In this document: piece by piece, positions 28,078 through 37,200 of the stretch | Numbering within the stretch: the stretch's first letter is position 1 | How the letters are laid out: each line of letters opens with the position of its first letter | Assembly: GCA_013791705.1 (NCBI GenBank) | Contig: VMTF01000177.1 | Span: 1 to 45,855, forward strand | Reading direction: 5' to 3' | Source of the DNA: Sphingomonadales bacterium | Lineage (GTDB): Bacteria; Pseudomonadota; Alphaproteobacteria; Sphingomonadales; Sphingomonadaceae | DNA: 45,855 nt | The notes under the pieces: model-generated | Databases searched by the model: none | What the model saw: only the letters and a program-made list of their open reading frames with translations | Told to the model about the DNA's origin: nothing | Position numbers and translations under genes: made by a program

Positions 28078-28107
28078 GTGACTGAAACCGGGTCGAAACG
28101 TTATAAT
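28078..28107 (+). promoter_or_regulatory. Possible sigma-70 promoter before the PuuD-like gene
   Basis: A perfect TATAAT at 28102-28107 is preceded at 18 bases by GTGACT (28078-28083), a partial match to TTGACA. Transcription would start only about five bases before ATG 28119, giving a nearly leaderless message, although GGGGAAG lies in between. This may be a real promoter or chance. Confidence 0.35.
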
Positions 28108-28118
28108 AGGGGGAAGCA

Positions 28119-28697
28119 ATGGCCAAGTTCTTCGGCAACCTGAACCTCGTCATGCTCGTCGGCCTCTTGGCGGCGATCGGCGTGATGTTCAGCTATCAGG
28201 ATATCGAACCTGTCAGCATCAACACGGTGTTCCACTGGCTGCACGTCTTCATCGGCATCCTGTGGATCGGGCTGCTCTATTACCTGAACTTCGTGCAGGT
28301 GCCGACCATGCCGGCGATTCCGGCCGAACTGAAAAAGGGCGTCACCGGCTATATCGCGCCCAAGGTGCTGTTCTATTTCCGCTGGGCCGCGCTGCTCACC
28401 GTCGTCACCGGCCTGGTGATCGCGTGGAACGCCGGCTACGTCCACCGCGCGCTGGTTCTTCAGGGCGCAACCCGCGCCGAAGACATGATCGGCCTGGGCA
28501 TGGACCTCGCGCTGATCATGGCGTTCAACGTCTGGTTCATCATCTGGCCGGCCCAGAAGAAGATCCTCGGCATCGTTGAAGCGTCGGACGCTGAAAAGGC
28601 CGCCGCCGCACCGCGCGCGCTGATCGCCAGCCGCCTGAACACGCTGCTGTTGCTGCCGATGCTCTATTGCATGGCGAATGCCAACATCAACGTCTGA
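28119..28697 (+). CDS. PuuD-like (urate oxidase N-terminal domain) membrane protein
   Basis: This 192-residue protein has about four to five membrane helices. Its core NTVFHWLHVFIGILWIGLLYY and LNFVQVPTMPAIPAELK resembles the membrane domain of urate hydroxylase PuuD. The cytochrome c domain at the PuuD C-terminus is absent, so an enzyme role in urate oxidation is not supported. The His residues in the helices (FHWLHVF) could bind haem, which is inference. A good GGGGAAG site precedes ATG 28119. It is separate from the ftsY operon and ends at its own strong terminator. Confidence 0.8.
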   Translation: MAKFFGNLNLVMLVGLLAAIGVMFSYQDIEPVSINTVFHWLHVFIGILWIGLLYYLNFVQVPTMPAIPAELKKGVTGYIAPKVLFYFRWAALLTVVTGLVIAWNAGYVHRALVLQGATRAEDMIGLGMDLALIMAFNVWFIIWPAQKKILGIVEASDAEKAAAAPRALIASRLNTLLLLPMLYCMANANINV

Positions 28698-28732
28698 GCG
28701 CTGCTCGGGCAGTGATCCGGTCGTCCGGATCG

Positions 28733-28774
28733 AAGGCGCGGTGCTCCCCCGGAGCGCCGCGCCTTTCTGTTTTG
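28733..28774 (+). terminator. Rho-independent terminator after the PuuD-like gene
   Basis: AAGGCGCGGTGCTCC (28733-28747) pairs with GGAGCGCCGCGCCTT (28751-28765) except for one T-G wobble, with a 3-base loop. It is followed by TCTGTTTT, and lies 36 bases past the stop at 28697. Confidence 0.85.
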
Positions 28775-28900
28775 GTCGGGTCGGTTCGGCGTTGCTTTGC
28801 CGGGCCGGGCCGGGACGCGGCGCCGGACAGCCAGGGATAGCGGGCCAAGGCAAGGCCGGCAGTCCCACAGACCCCCGTTTGGCAAATTCTCTTGGTACGT

Positions 28901-28924
28901 CGCCGGCCCACCAGCTCGCCGGCG
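28901..28924 (-). terminator. Hairpin just beyond kup, possible weak terminator
   Basis: CGCCGGC (28901-28907) and GCCGGCG (28918-28924) form a perfect 7-bp stem, five bases past the kup stop on the minus strand. No T-run follows, so termination is uncertain. Confidence 0.35.
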
Positions 28925-28929
28925 CAGGT

Positions 28930-30858
28930 TCAGATTTCGACCTGGCTGCCCAGTTCGACCACGCGGTTCGACGGCAGGCGGAAGAATTCCATCGCACTGG
29001 CGGCATTGCGCAGCATCCACGCGAACAGCTTCTCGCGCCATAGCGCCATGCCCGGTTTGGCCGAGGGAATGAGAGTCTGGCGCGACAGGAAGAAGCTCGT
29101 CTTCATCATGTCAAACGGCTCGCCGCACAGATCGACCTTGGCCAGCGCCGCCGGCACGTCGGTTTCCTCGAGGAAGCCGAATTTCAGCGCGAGCTTGTAG
29201 AACCCGCCGCCGAACTGCCTGACCGTATAGCGGTCATCCGCATCGACATAGGGCACATCCTGAATCGCGATGGTGAGCACCACCACCCGCTCGTGCAGCA
29301 CCTTGTTGTGCTTGATGTTGTGAAGCAGCGCGGACGGCACGCCCGCCGCGCTCGACGACATGAACACGGCCGTTCCGGCCACGCGCGCCGCGCTGGAATG
29401 GGCACTCTTGGCGAAAACCTCGAACGGGATCGTCCCTTCGGCCATGTTCTCCCGCATCAGCGTGCGGCCCTTCGACCACGTCGTCAGCAAGGTGAAGATC
29501 GCCAGGCCCATCACCAGCGGCACCCAGCCGCCATCGGGAATCTTGGTGATGTTGGCGGAGAGGTAGGCCGCATCGAGCAGGAAGAACACCGCCAGCAGCG
29601 GGACCGACTTCCACCACTTCCAGTTCCACAGGTTGAACAGGACCACGGTGAGCAGGATGCTGTCGATCAGCATCGCGCCGGTAACGGCGATGCCATAGGC
29701 CGCCGTCAGGTTCGAGGAGTGCCTGAACACGAGCACCAGCAGGATCACCGCGATCATCAAGGCCCAGTTGATGACCGGAATGTAGATCTGGCCGGCGTTC
29801 AAGCTGGTGTACTTGATCGTCATGCGCGGAATGAAGCCGAGCTGGATCGCCTGCTGGGTTACCGAGAAGGCGCCGGTTATCACCGCCTGCGAGGCGATGA
29901 TCGCCGCCGCGCTGGCTATGATCAGCAGCGGCCACTGGAACCATTCGGGGGCGAGGAAATAGAACGGGCTCTCGAGCGCCGCCGGATTGCGCATCAGCAG
30001 CGCGGCCTGGCCCAGATAGTTCATCACCAGTGCCGGCAGCACGAACACCAGCCACGAGAGGCGGATCGGCGCGCGGCCGAAGTGGCCCATATCGGCATAG
30101 AGCGCCTCGGCCCCGGTAACGGCGAGCACGGCAGAGCCCATCGCGAGGAACCCGCGCATCGGATCGGCCAGGAACAGGGCCACCGCATGGTGCGGGCTGA
30201 GCGCGCCCAGCACTTCGGGATAGGCGGCGATACTGATGCCCCCCAGCACCGAAATCACCGCGAAGTAGATCAGCATGATCGGGCCGAAGAAGGCCGCCAC
30301 GCGTTCTGTTCCGCGGCTCTGGATCAGGAACAGGCCGATCAGGATCACCAGCACCATCGGCACCACTGCCGGAGCCAGGCCCGGATTGTAGACCGACACA
30401 CCTTCGATCGCGCCCATCACCGAGATGGCCGGAGTGATCATCGAATCGCCATAGAACAGCGAGGTGGCGAAGACCCCGAGCAGCACGATCCCGGCCGACC
30501 AGCGCTTCCCGCTGATCGACTGGTTGATCAGCGCCAGCAAGGCGAGGCTGCCGCCCTCGCCCTTGTTGTCGGCCCGCATGATGACCGTGACGTATTTCAA
30601 CGTCACGATGATCATCATCGACCAGAACATCAGGCTGACAATGCCGTAAACATGCAACTGATCGAGCGGAAGGCGATGATGCCCGGCGAACGTGTCGCGC
30701 ATCGCATAGAGCGGGCTGGTGCCGATGTCGCCAAAGACCACGCCGATTGCGCCCACGGCGAGCTTGCCGATCGAGCCGTTCCCGTGCCCGTGCCCGCCGC
30801 CCTGTCGCGGCGCCCCCGTGCCGGTGTCAGCCACGGGAGGCAATGCCGCTGCGCTCAT
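28930..30858 (-). CDS. kup: Kup-family potassium uptake protein
   Basis: This 642-residue inner-membrane K+/H+ symporter has about twelve membrane helices and a C-terminal cytoplasmic region. The N-terminal consensus [21 protein letters not shown] is diagnostic, followed by [37 protein letters not shown], and [12 protein letters not shown]. The first 30 residues are Gly/His-rich and variable. The start is ATG 30858; the ribosome site is weak. The gene is 108 bases downstream of ccmI on the same strand but likely separate in function. Confidence 0.95.
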   Translation of the reverse strand: MSAAALPPVADTGTGAPRQGGGHGHGNGSIGKLAVGAIGVVFGDIGTSPLYAMRDTFAGHHRLPLDQLHVYGIVSLMFWSMMIIVTLKYVTVIMRADNKGEGGSLALLALINQSISGKRWSAGIVLLGVFATSLFYGDSMITPAISVMGAIEGVSVYNPGLAPAVVPMVLVILIGLFLIQSRGTERVAAFFGPIMLIYFAVISVLGGISIAAYPEVLGALSPHHAVALFLADPMRGFLAMGSAVLAVTGAEALYADMGHFGRAPIRLSWLVFVLPALVMNYLGQAALLMRNPAALESPFYFLAPEWFQWPLLIIASAAAIIASQAVITGAFSVTQQAIQLGFIPRMTIKYTSLNAGQIYIPVINWALMIAVILLVLVFRHSSNLTAAYGIAVTGAMLIDSILLTVVLFNLWNWKWWKSVPLLAVFFLLDAAYLSANITKIPDGGWVPLVMGLAIFTLLTTWSKGRTLMRENMAEGTIPFEVFAKSAHSSAARVAGTAVFMSSSAAGVPSALLHNIKHNKVLHERVVVLTIAIQDVPYVDADDRYTVRQFGGGFYKLALKFGFLEETDVPAALAKVDLCGEPFDMMKTSFFLSRQTLIPSAKPGMALWREKLFAWMLRNAASAMEFFRLPSNRVVELGSQVEI

Positions 30859-30966
30859 CGCTGATGACCAAGAAAATGCCCCTGAGTCGCTGCCGGTACG
30901 GCAATGAACCGCCGCTTAGCAGCGCGCCCCGCGATCCGCAACGCCGTCTCACGCGGGTTGATCCGC

Positions 30967-31617
30967 TCATCGGGCGGGCGCTTCGCCAGCCGGCTGACCG
31001 CCCGCCATGAACCGGTCGAGTTCCGCCAGCCGTTTGTCGAGATCGCCGCGCCACGGCGCATCTGCGGGGCTGCGGGCGAGGAGGTCCGCCCAGACCGACC
31101 GGCCCTCGGCGAGCCGGCCCGACTGGATCAACGCCATGCCGAGGAAAAACGGCGGACCGGGACTGTCCGGCGCGGCAGTTGCGGCCTGACCGTAGGCATA
31201 GATCGATGCCGGAGAAATCGTCCCTTCGGCGTGACCGACCAGCGCATTGCCCATCGCCAGCCAGGCCTCGGCATTGGCCGGGTCCAGCTCGACCGCACCG
31301 CCCAGCACCTCGGCCGCATCGGCAAACTGGCCGTGGCGGGCGAGCGCGTCGGCGATGACCAGGTGCTTGTCACCCAGGTCGGCCTCCGATCCGAGCTTCT
31401 GGCGCTCGGCGACGCCGGCATCGCCCTTGTTCGCGATGGTTTCCGCCGGCTCACGGGGCGAACCCGGCTGGCCGGGCCGCCCCTGCAGCGCATAGCCGGC
31501 AATGCCGAGCAGCAGGGCCGCGCCGATCACTTCCCACGAAGCGCGCGGCGCCCGCAGCGCGAACGCGATCAGGCCGAAAACCAGCAGCGCGAGCCCGATG
31601 ACAATCGCCCAGGTCAT
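30967..31617 (-). CDS. ccmI: CcmI/CycH-type TPR cytochrome c biogenesis protein (short form)
   Basis: The gene is last in the ccm operon and overlaps ccmH by four bases (ATGA). The 216-residue protein has two N-terminal membrane helices (TWAIVIGLALLVFGLIAFAL and VIGAALLLGIAGYAL), then a periplasmic TPR region (DAAEVLGGAVELDPANAEAW). CcmI/CycH holds apocytochrome c for haem ligation by CcmF/H. It is about half the length of classic CcmI, so the C-terminal peptide-binding domain is reduced or missing. The track ORF 30967-31899 reads into ccmH; ATG 31617 is the real start. Confidence 0.82.
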   Translation of the reverse strand: MTWAIVIGLALLVFGLIAFALRAPRASWEVIGAALLLGIAGYALQGRPGQPGSPREPAETIANKGDAGVAERQKLGSEADLGDKHLVIADALARHGQFADAAEVLGGAVELDPANAEAWLAMGNALVGHAEGTISPASIYAYGQAATAAPDSPGPPFFLGMALIQSGRLAEGRSVWADLLARSPADAPWRGDLDKRLAELDRFMAGGQPAGEAPAR

Positions 31618-32090
31618 GCCGCGCCTCCCCCGTCCGTCCGGTCGGCCCCCGGCCGGCCAAACCCGAACCGCTTGCGCAGCAGCAGGGCCGCCAGAGCCAG
31701 GAACGCCAGCGGCGCCGCGAACAGCGGCCAGGTCAACGAAGTGACCCGCGGCGCATAAGTGATGTAGTCGCCATAGCGTTCGACCAGCCAGGTCCGGATC
31801 GCCTCCGGCTCTTCGCCCGCGGCAATCCGCTCGCGAATCTGGCTGCGCATGTCGCCGGCGAGCGATGCGTCGGAATCGGCAATCGACTGGCTCTGGCACG
31901 TCAGGCAGCGGATCGATTCCATCAGCCGCTGGGCCTTGGCCTCAAGCGCGGGATCATCGAGCTGGCGATAGGCATAGGGCGCCGGCGGCATGATGTCATC
32001 GGCGCGCAGCGTGCCGGCCGCCAGCGGTGCGAGCAGGATCGCCAGGCACAGCAAAGCCCGTTGCAGGCCGATCGGGAACCGCATCGTCAC
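31614..32090 (-). CDS. ccmH: Cytochrome c-type biogenesis protein CcmH
   Basis: This thiol-redox partner keeps the haem-binding CXXCH of apocytochrome c reduced. The 158-residue protein has a signal-like N-terminus, the motif IRCLTCQSQSIADSDA with the paired Cys, a short helical domain (RSQIRERIAAGEEPEAIRTW), and a C-terminal membrane helix (LFAAPLAFLALAALLL). The GTG at 32090 overlaps the ccmG stop as GTGA and has GGAGG seven bases upstream; ATG 32084 is an alternative. Confidence 0.95.
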   Translation of the reverse strand: MTMRFPIGLQRALLCLAILLAPLAAGTLRADDIMPPAPYAYRQLDDPALEAKAQRLMESIRCLTCQSQSIADSDASLAGDMRSQIRERIAAGEEPEAIRTWLVERYGDYITYAPRVTSLTWPLFAAPLAFLALAALLLRKRFGFGRPGADRTDGGGAA

Positions 32091-32659
32091 AGTCCGGCCT
32101 CCTTCAGCTTGTCGAGCAGCAATGGGATATGTTCGGGGCGGATTTCGCCGATGTGCTGGTAGCGGATCACGCCGCGCCCATCGATCAGATATGTCTCGGG
32201 CACACCCGACGAGCCGATCCCGACCTGGACGATGCTGCGGTCATCCGCCCCGATCCGCCGGTAGGGATTGCCGTTGCGTTCCAGAAAACCGGCCAGATCG
32301 GCCTTGCGATCGCGCACCGCAACGCCGTCGATCTCGATCCCCGCAGCCGCGAGCCGGGCGAGCTGCGGGCTTTCGACCGCGCAGGGGATGCACCAACTGG
32401 CGAACACATTGAGCAGCCGGGGCTTGCCATCCGCCAGATCCGAGCGCTTGAGGCCGGGACGCCCGGCTGCCGCCGGCGGCAGATCGAATTCCGGCAGCGC
32501 CTGGCCGACGAACCGGCTCGGCACTTCCTTGCTGGCGGGCCACAGCAGGCCATAGGCGACCAGCGCGACGAACAGCGCGAACAAGGCCAGCGGCAGCCAC
32601 ATCGTCCAGCGGCGGGCAGGCGCAAGAGGCCCGGTATCGCTTGGCCCGGTGCTGCTCAT
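32087..32659 (-). CDS. ccmG: Thiol:disulfide interchange protein CcmG/DsbE
   Basis: This membrane-anchored periplasmic thioredoxin-fold protein reduces the disulfide in CcmH or apocytochrome c. It has an N-terminal anchor (LPLALFALFVALVAYGLLW), the active site ASWCIPCAVESPQL and the cis-Pro segment GVPETYLIDGRG. From ATG 32659 it is 190 residues; the track start at 32809 reads into ccmF. It overlaps ccmF and ccmH by four bases each. Confidence 0.95.
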   Translation of the reverse strand: MSSTGPSDTGPLAPARRWTMWLPLALFALFVALVAYGLLWPASKEVPSRFVGQALPEFDLPPAAAGRPGLKRSDLADGKPRLLNVFASWCIPCAVESPQLARLAAAGIEIDGVAVRDRKADLAGFLERNGNPYRRIGADDRSIVQVGIGSSGVPETYLIDGRGVIRYQHIGEIRPEHIPLLLDKLKEAGL

Positions 32660-34602
32660 CGGCCCTGCCTTTCGCGGCGATAGGCAATCTTGTCGCGGGC
32701 AACGAGACGCTTGACGTCGCTCGCCACCCGTCCGAGCAGCGCGAGCAACCCGCCCAACGCGATCAGGACGCCGCCGAGCCAGATCATCGGCACAAACGGC
32801 TTCCACCACAACCGCAACTGCCAGCGATCACCCGCCGCCTGTTCGCCCAGGACGGTATAGAGCTGCCCGTTCCAGCGGGTGAGCAAAGCGCTTTCGGCGG
32901 TATTCTGGACCGGAGCCCAGAAGGTGCGCGATTGCGGGTGGGTGAAGACCGGTGCGGCACCCTTGTAGCGTGCTTCCAGCACCGCTTCGAGCGCGGTCCA
33001 GTTCGGACCAGCGACGGGCTCGATCCGGGCGAGGCGGATCTGCCACGGGCCAACCTCGGTCGTCTCGCCGACCCGGACTGCGACCAGCCGCTCGGTCGTG
33101 AAGGCGCTGTCGGACGCCATGCCGAACAGGCTTACCGCAACGCCGAAATGGGCCATCACCATGCCCCAGACCGGGAGCTTCACCCTCCGCAGATCGCGTC
33201 CCCGCAGCGGCAGGATGCTGGCGACCGCCAAGGCCGGAGCCAGCGCGAGGCCGATGATCGGCAGCACTTTTCCGGGCGCCAGAACCACCGCGATCACGCC
33301 GCAGATCACCAGCAGCGCGGCCGGGATCAGCAGGATTGCGCGAACCCGGCCGAAGCTGTCGCGCCGCCAGCGCAGTAGCGGCCCGATCGCAAGGACGGCC
33401 AGCATCGGCACCACGAAAATCGCGGTCATCGGGTTGAAATAGGGCGGGCCGACCGAGACCTTCTCCCCGAACGCCTCGGTAAACAGCGGATAAAGCGTGC
33501 CGAGCAGGATGATCCCGAGCGATCCGGTGAGCATCACGTTGTTGGCGACGCGCGCGGATTCGCGGCTGGTCACGGCGAAGCGCTCGCCTTCGGTGACCGT
33601 ACCGGCGCGCAGTGCGAACAGCGTCAGCGCGCCGCCGATGTAGATTGCCAGCAGGGCCAGAATGAAGGTGCCGCGCTGGGGATCGACCGCGAAGGCATGG
33701 ACGCTGGTGAGGATGCCGGAGCGGACCAGGAACGTGCCGACCATCGACATCGAGAAGGCGACCACCCCGAGCATGACCGTCCAGGCCCGCAGCGCGTTGC
33801 GCGCCGCCAACACGCTGCAGGAATGCAGCAGCGCGGTGGCGGCCAGCCACGGCATGAGCGAGGCATTTTCGACCGGATCCCAGAACCACCAGCCGCCCCA
33901 GCCAAGCTCGTAGTAGGCCCAGTAGGAACCGGCCGTGATGCCCAGCGTCAGGAATATCCACGCGCCAAGCACCCACGGGCGCATCGCGCGGGCGAAGGCC
34001 GGCCCGACTTCGCGCGTGACCAGCGCCCCGATCGCGAAGCTGAAGGCGATCGAAAGGCCGACATAGCCGAGGTAAAGCGTGGGCGGGTGAAACGCGAGGC
34101 CCGGATCCTGCAGCAGCGGGTTAAGCCCCTGCCCTTCGACCGGAACCGGGTTCAGCCGCTCGAACGGGTTCGAGGCGAACAGCAGGAAGGCATAGAACCC
34201 CAGGCTGACGAAGGCCTGCCCGGCCAGCGTCGCCAGCATGGTCCGTTCGGGCAGACGCTTTTCGACGAGCGCGACAAAACCGCCGGCCAGCCCCATGACG
34301 GTGACCCACAGGAGCATCGAGCCTTCGTGGTTCGCCCAGGCCCCGGCGATCTTGTACATCAGCGGCTTGGCCGAGGGTGAGTTCGCCGCCACCAGTTTCA
34401 CCGACAGGTCGGTCTGCACGAACACCATGATCAGCGCGAGAAACGAGAGCAGGGCCAGTCCGCCCTGCACGACCGCCGAGGGCCGCACGACGCCGACAAA
34501 GCCGGTTCCGCGCGCCGTCAGCGCGAGCGCGCCGGCGATCAATTGCAGCAAGGCCAGCGCTGCGGCCAGCCAGAGCGTTGCCAGGCCGAGTTCCGCGATC
34601 AC
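32656..34602 (-). CDS. ccmF: Haem lyase subunit CcmF
   Basis: This large 648-residue integral membrane protein, with CcmH and CcmI, attaches haem from CcmE to apocytochrome c. It has about 14 membrane helices and the WWD motif GGWWFWDPVENASLMPWL, which binds haem, with conserved His in the flanking loops (ANHEGSMLLWV, FHPPTLYLGYVG). The start is GTG 34602, overlapping the ccmE stop by one base (TAGTG). The size and domain order match the family. Confidence 0.96.
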   Translation of the reverse strand: MIAELGLATLWLAAALALLQLIAGALALTARGTGFVGVVRPSAVVQGGLALLSFLALIMVFVQTDLSVKLVAANSPSAKPLMYKIAGAWANHEGSMLLWVTVMGLAGGFVALVEKRLPERTMLATLAGQAFVSLGFYAFLLFASNPFERLNPVPVEGQGLNPLLQDPGLAFHPPTLYLGYVGLSIAFSFAIGALVTREVGPAFARAMRPWVLGAWIFLTLGITAGSYWAYYELGWGGWWFWDPVENASLMPWLAATALLHSCSVLAARNALRAWTVMLGVVAFSMSMVGTFLVRSGILTSVHAFAVDPQRGTFILALLAIYIGGALTLFALRAGTVTEGERFAVTSRESARVANNVMLTGSLGIILLGTLYPLFTEAFGEKVSVGPPYFNPMTAIFVVPMLAVLAIGPLLRWRRDSFGRVRAILLIPAALLVICGVIAVVLAPGKVLPIIGLALAPALAVASILPLRGRDLRRVKLPVWGMVMAHFGVAVSLFGMASDSAFTTERLVAVRVGETTEVGPWQIRLARIEPVAGPNWTALEAVLEARYKGAAPVFTHPQSRTFWAPVQNTAESALLTRWNGQLYTVLGEQAAGDRWQLRLWWKPFVPMIWLGGVLIALGGLLALLGRVASDVKRLVARDKIAYRRERQGR

Positions 34603-35057
34603 TACGATGTTTCCTTTACCGCTTCACGGGCCTGGGCCTCGGTCATGTCCTTCATCTCGCGCGGCACGTATTTTTCATCGTGCTTGGCCAGCAGGTTATC
34701 GGCCATGAACGTGCCGTCCGCAGCAATGCGGCCTTCCGCGACGACGCCCGAACCTTCCTTGAACAGATCCGGCACGATGCCCGTGAAAGTGACCGGAACG
34801 CGCGCCTTGCCGTCGCCGACGACGAAATGCACCGTCACGCCGTCGGGCGCGGTCTTGAGCGAGCCGGCCTGAACCATCCCGCCCAGCCGCACCGCCCGCC
34901 CGGTTTCGGGCGGCCGGGCGACCAGGTCCGCGGGCAGATAGAAATAGGACGCCTGATTGCGCAGCGCCCAGGCGGCCAGCAGGGCGGCCGCGATCAACGC
35001 CGCGAGCGCGATCAGCACGAGGACCAGCCGCTGATGCTTGGCCTTGATCCCGCTCAC
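34602..35057 (-). CDS. ccmE: Periplasmic haem chaperone CcmE
   Basis: CcmE covalently carries haem from CcmC to CcmF. It has an N-terminal membrane anchor (RLVLVLIALAALIAAALLAA) and an OB-fold with the haem-binding His in LLAKHDEKYVPREM. From GTG 35057 the protein is 151 residues, the usual size; the longer track ORF (to 35186) runs through ccmD. GTGA joins it to the ccmD stop. Confidence 0.95.
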   Translation of the reverse strand: MSGIKAKHQRLVLVLIALAALIAAALLAAWALRNQASYFYLPADLVARPPETGRAVRLGGMVQAGSLKTAPDGVTVHFVVGDGKARVPVTFTGIVPDLFKEGSGVVAEGRIAADGTFMADNLLAKHDEKYVPREMKDMTEAQAREAVKETS

Positions 35058-35209
35058 GAGCCCTGCCTCTTTTCGCGCGCATGATCGCGCCGCGCTTCTG
35101 CCCGGCGCATCGCCAGCCAGCTCTGGAGCAGCAGCGCCGCCGTGCCGCCCACGCCGATCGCGTAAGCCGCGACCACGAACGTCCACTGGTTGAGAGCTTC
35201 GTACTGCAT
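35054..35209 (-). CDS. ccmD: Haem exporter protein CcmD
   Basis: This small 51-residue membrane protein (MQYEALNQWTFVVAAYAIGV onward) has one membrane helix and an Arg-rich tail (MRRAEARRDHAREKRQ), the typical CcmD layout. It helps release holo-CcmE from CcmC. It is not separated in the ORF track, which merges it into 35054-35902. ATG 35209 lies two bases after the ccmC stop, and its stop overlaps ccmE. Confidence 0.9.
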   Translation of the reverse strand: MQYEALNQWTFVVAAYAIGVGGTAALLLQSWLAMRRAEARRDHAREKRQGS

Positions 35210-35211
35210 TG

Positions 35212-35946
35212 CTAGTCGGCTCCGGAAGTGGCGAAGGCCTTGCGCCGCAGCCGAGCCTCGGCCTGCTGGTCGGCCAGCAGGGCGCGCATCCGCATCAGCA
35301 CGACCGCACCGAACAGCAGCGAAAACCCGGCCGTCGCGGCGAGCAGCGGCACGAGAAATTCGGGCGCCATCGCGGACTTGCCCATGGTGATGCTCGGCGG
35401 CTGGTGGAGGCTGTTCCACCACAGCACGGAATAATGGATGATCGGGATGTTCACCGCGCCGACCAGCCCGAAAATGGCGGGCACCCGCGATGCCCCGGCG
35501 CCATCGCGCTGCGCCGCATCGGCCAGCGCCAGGTAGCCCAGATAGAGGAACAGCAGCACCAGCATCGAGGTCAGCCGGCCGTCCCACACCCACCACGCGC
35601 CCCACGCGGGCCGCCCCCAGATCGAGCCGGTGACGAGGCACAGGGCGGCAAAGACCGCGCCCGGAACCGCTATCGCCCGCGCCGCGATAGCGGCGAGCGG
35701 ATGGCGCCAGACCAGTCCGGTCAGGCTGGCCAGGGCGCGCGCGGTCCAGCCGCCCCTCCCCAGCCACACGGTCGGCCCATGCAGATAGACGATGCGGACG
35801 GTTTCGCCCTGCAGGGCATCCGCCGGGGCGACGAACACGCCCCACGCCAGCGAGGCTGCGGTGAGGACAATTCCCGTGAACAGCAGCAGCGGCGTCAGCC
35901 ACCGTGCCAGGCGCAGGAATCGAGCAGGATTGGCAAAGCCGTGCAT
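35212..35946 (-). CDS. ccmC: Haem exporter/transporter protein CcmC
   Basis: CcmC loads haem onto CcmE at the periplasmic face. The 244-residue protein has six membrane helices, the WWD motif WGAWWVWDGRLTSMLVLLFL and conserved His residues in VYLHGPTVW and NIPIIHYSVLWWNSLHQP. From ATG 35946 (MHGFANPARFLRLARWLTP) it matches the usual family start; the track start at 36135 is too long. It is the first ccm gene in this block. ccmA and ccmB are not here. Confidence 0.95.
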   Translation of the reverse strand: MHGFANPARFLRLARWLTPLLLFTGIVLTAASLAWGVFVAPADALQGETVRIVYLHGPTVWLGRGGWTARALASLTGLVWRHPLAAIAARAIAVPGAVFAALCLVTGSIWGRPAWGAWWVWDGRLTSMLVLLFLYLGYLALADAAQRDGAGASRVPAIFGLVGAVNIPIIHYSVLWWNSLHQPPSITMGKSAMAPEFLVPLLAATAGFSLLFGAVVLMRMRALLADQQAEARLRRKAFATSGAD

Positions 35947-36092
35947 GATCTCGCTAAGAGCGGTCCAGTGGCGGGCTCTTTGGCAGTTGGCGGACAGTCC
36001 GGCAAGCGAACTCTTGGCCGGTGACAGCCGCTTGTCCGCCGGCCTGCCAGGCGCCTGGACCCGATTTGCAATTTGATTTTCGATGGAAACGA

Positions 36093-36170
36093 TGGGGCGA
36101 CCGATGGGGTTCGAACCCACGACCTCCGGTACCACAAACCGGCGCTCTAACCAACTGAGCTACGATCGCC
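36093..36170 (-). tRNA. tRNA-His (anticodon GTG)
   Basis: On minus, the acceptor arm GCGATCG pairs with CGGTCGC (one T-G wobble). The anticodon stem CCGGT/ACCGG holds the loop TTGTGGT, giving anticodon GTG. The T-loop TTCGAAC and an encoded CCA are present. Position 73 is C and an extra G precedes position 1, so the standard G-1:C73 pair is encoded. The span given includes G-1 and CCA. Confidence 0.96.
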
Positions 36171-36325
36171 ATATCGAAGCGCCCGAACTTGCGCGATGCA
36201 GCGTTTCGGGCAGGCGCGGCCATTTGCACAGGCGGCCGGGAATGGGAAGCAAAAACTTCGCTTGCCCGCAATCCCGGCACGGCGCGCCCCCTTCCCGCCG
36301 CATTGGCACCCGCCCGGAGACCAAC

Positions 36326-36355
36326 AAAAAAGGGCGGCACCAGGCCGCCCTTTTT
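36326..36355. terminator. Bidirectional Rho-independent terminator after rpmE
   Basis: AGGGCGGC (36331-36338) and GCCGCCCT (36344-36351) form an 8-bp stem flanked by A-run and T-run, so it works in both directions. On minus it lies 21 bases past rpmE and is followed by six T residues. Confidence 0.88.
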
Positions 36356-36375
36356 CCGCACGGCGCAGGCCGCGC

Positions 36376-36600
36376 TTACTTCTTGAGGCTGAGCCCGCCG
36401 AAGCGCTTGTTGAACTGGGCAACGCGGCCGCCCTGATCGAGCTGGCGCTGGCCGCCGGTCCACGCCGGGTGCGAGGTCGGATCGATGTCGAGCACCATCG
36501 TGTCGCCCGCCTTGCCCCAGGTGGAGCGCGTTTCGAACACGGTGCCATCGGTCATCTGGACCTTGATGGTGTGATAGTCGGGGTGGAGATCGGCCTTCAT
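36376..36600 (-). CDS. rpmE: 50S ribosomal protein L31
   Basis: This 74-residue protein of the large ribosomal subunit begins [20 protein letters not shown] and contains [18 protein letters not shown] and SHPAWTGG, all diagnostic. It has no Cys, so it is the zinc-free form. I use ATG 36600; the six-codon extension from TTG 36618 in the track is unlikely. It lies 94 bases downstream of fabZ on the same strand and ends at a clear terminator. Confidence 0.97.
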   Translation of the reverse strand: MKADLHPDYHTIKVQMTDGTVFETRSTWGKAGDTMVLDIDPTSHPAWTGGQRQLDQGGRVAQFNKRFGGLSLKK

Positions 36601-36694
36601 GATTTCGTCTTTCGCCAAGGGCCGGTTCCGACCGGCCTGAAAAAGGAAGCGCCGCGCATAGCCGCGCGACCGGAGAAAATCAAGCTGTGCAGGT

Positions 36695-37180
36695 TCAGCC
36701 TTCTGGCGGATCCGCGATCATCGCGGTGAACTCGACCTCGCAGGCGATTTTATCGCCCAGCATGGCCTTGCCCCAGAATTTGCAGACCTTGGTGCGCTTC
36801 TGGATGAAGCCGACCCGCAAGTCGAGCAGCACGCCCGGTTCGACCGGCGTACGGAACTTGGCTTGCTCGATCGCCATGAAATAGACCAGTTTGCCCGTTC
36901 CGGAGAGGCCCAGACTCTCGATCGCGAGAATCCCGGCCGCCTGCGCGAGCGCCTCGATCTGCAGGACGCCGGGCATGATCGGCCGGCCGGGGAAATGCCC
37001 CTGGAAGAAGCCCTCGTTGAAGCTGACCGCCTTGACCGCATGGATCTCCTCGTCGGGGACGAGCGCAACCACGCGGTCAACCAGCAGCATCGGATAGCGG
37101 TGCGGCAATGCCGCGAGGATCGCCCGGATATCGAGCGCCTTCGCGGGCATCGCCGCCGTTTCCCCGGTTTCCACCATCAT
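36695..37180 (-). CDS. fabZ: 3-hydroxyacyl-ACP dehydratase FabZ
   Basis: FabZ removes water from 3-hydroxyacyl-ACP in fatty-acid and lipid A precursor synthesis. The 161-residue hot-dog protein has [13 protein letters not shown] and the catalytic segment [20 protein letters not shown] with His and Glu, then KFRTPVEPG. The start ATG 37180 has GGGGCAGGG upstream; ATG 37177 directly after it is an alternative. It follows ompH by 20 bases in the bamA envelope cluster. lpxA/lpxD are not adjacent here. Confidence 0.96.
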   Translation of the reverse strand: MMVETGETAAMPAKALDIRAILAALPHRYPMLLVDRVVALVPDEEIHAVKAVSFNEGFFQGHFPGRPIMPGVLQIEALAQAAGILAIESLGLSGTGKLVYFMAIEQAKFRTPVEPGVLLDLRVGFIQKRTKVCKFWGKAMLGDKIACEVEFTAMIADPPEG

Positions 37181-37200
37181 GCCCTGCCCCTGCCTGCCGA

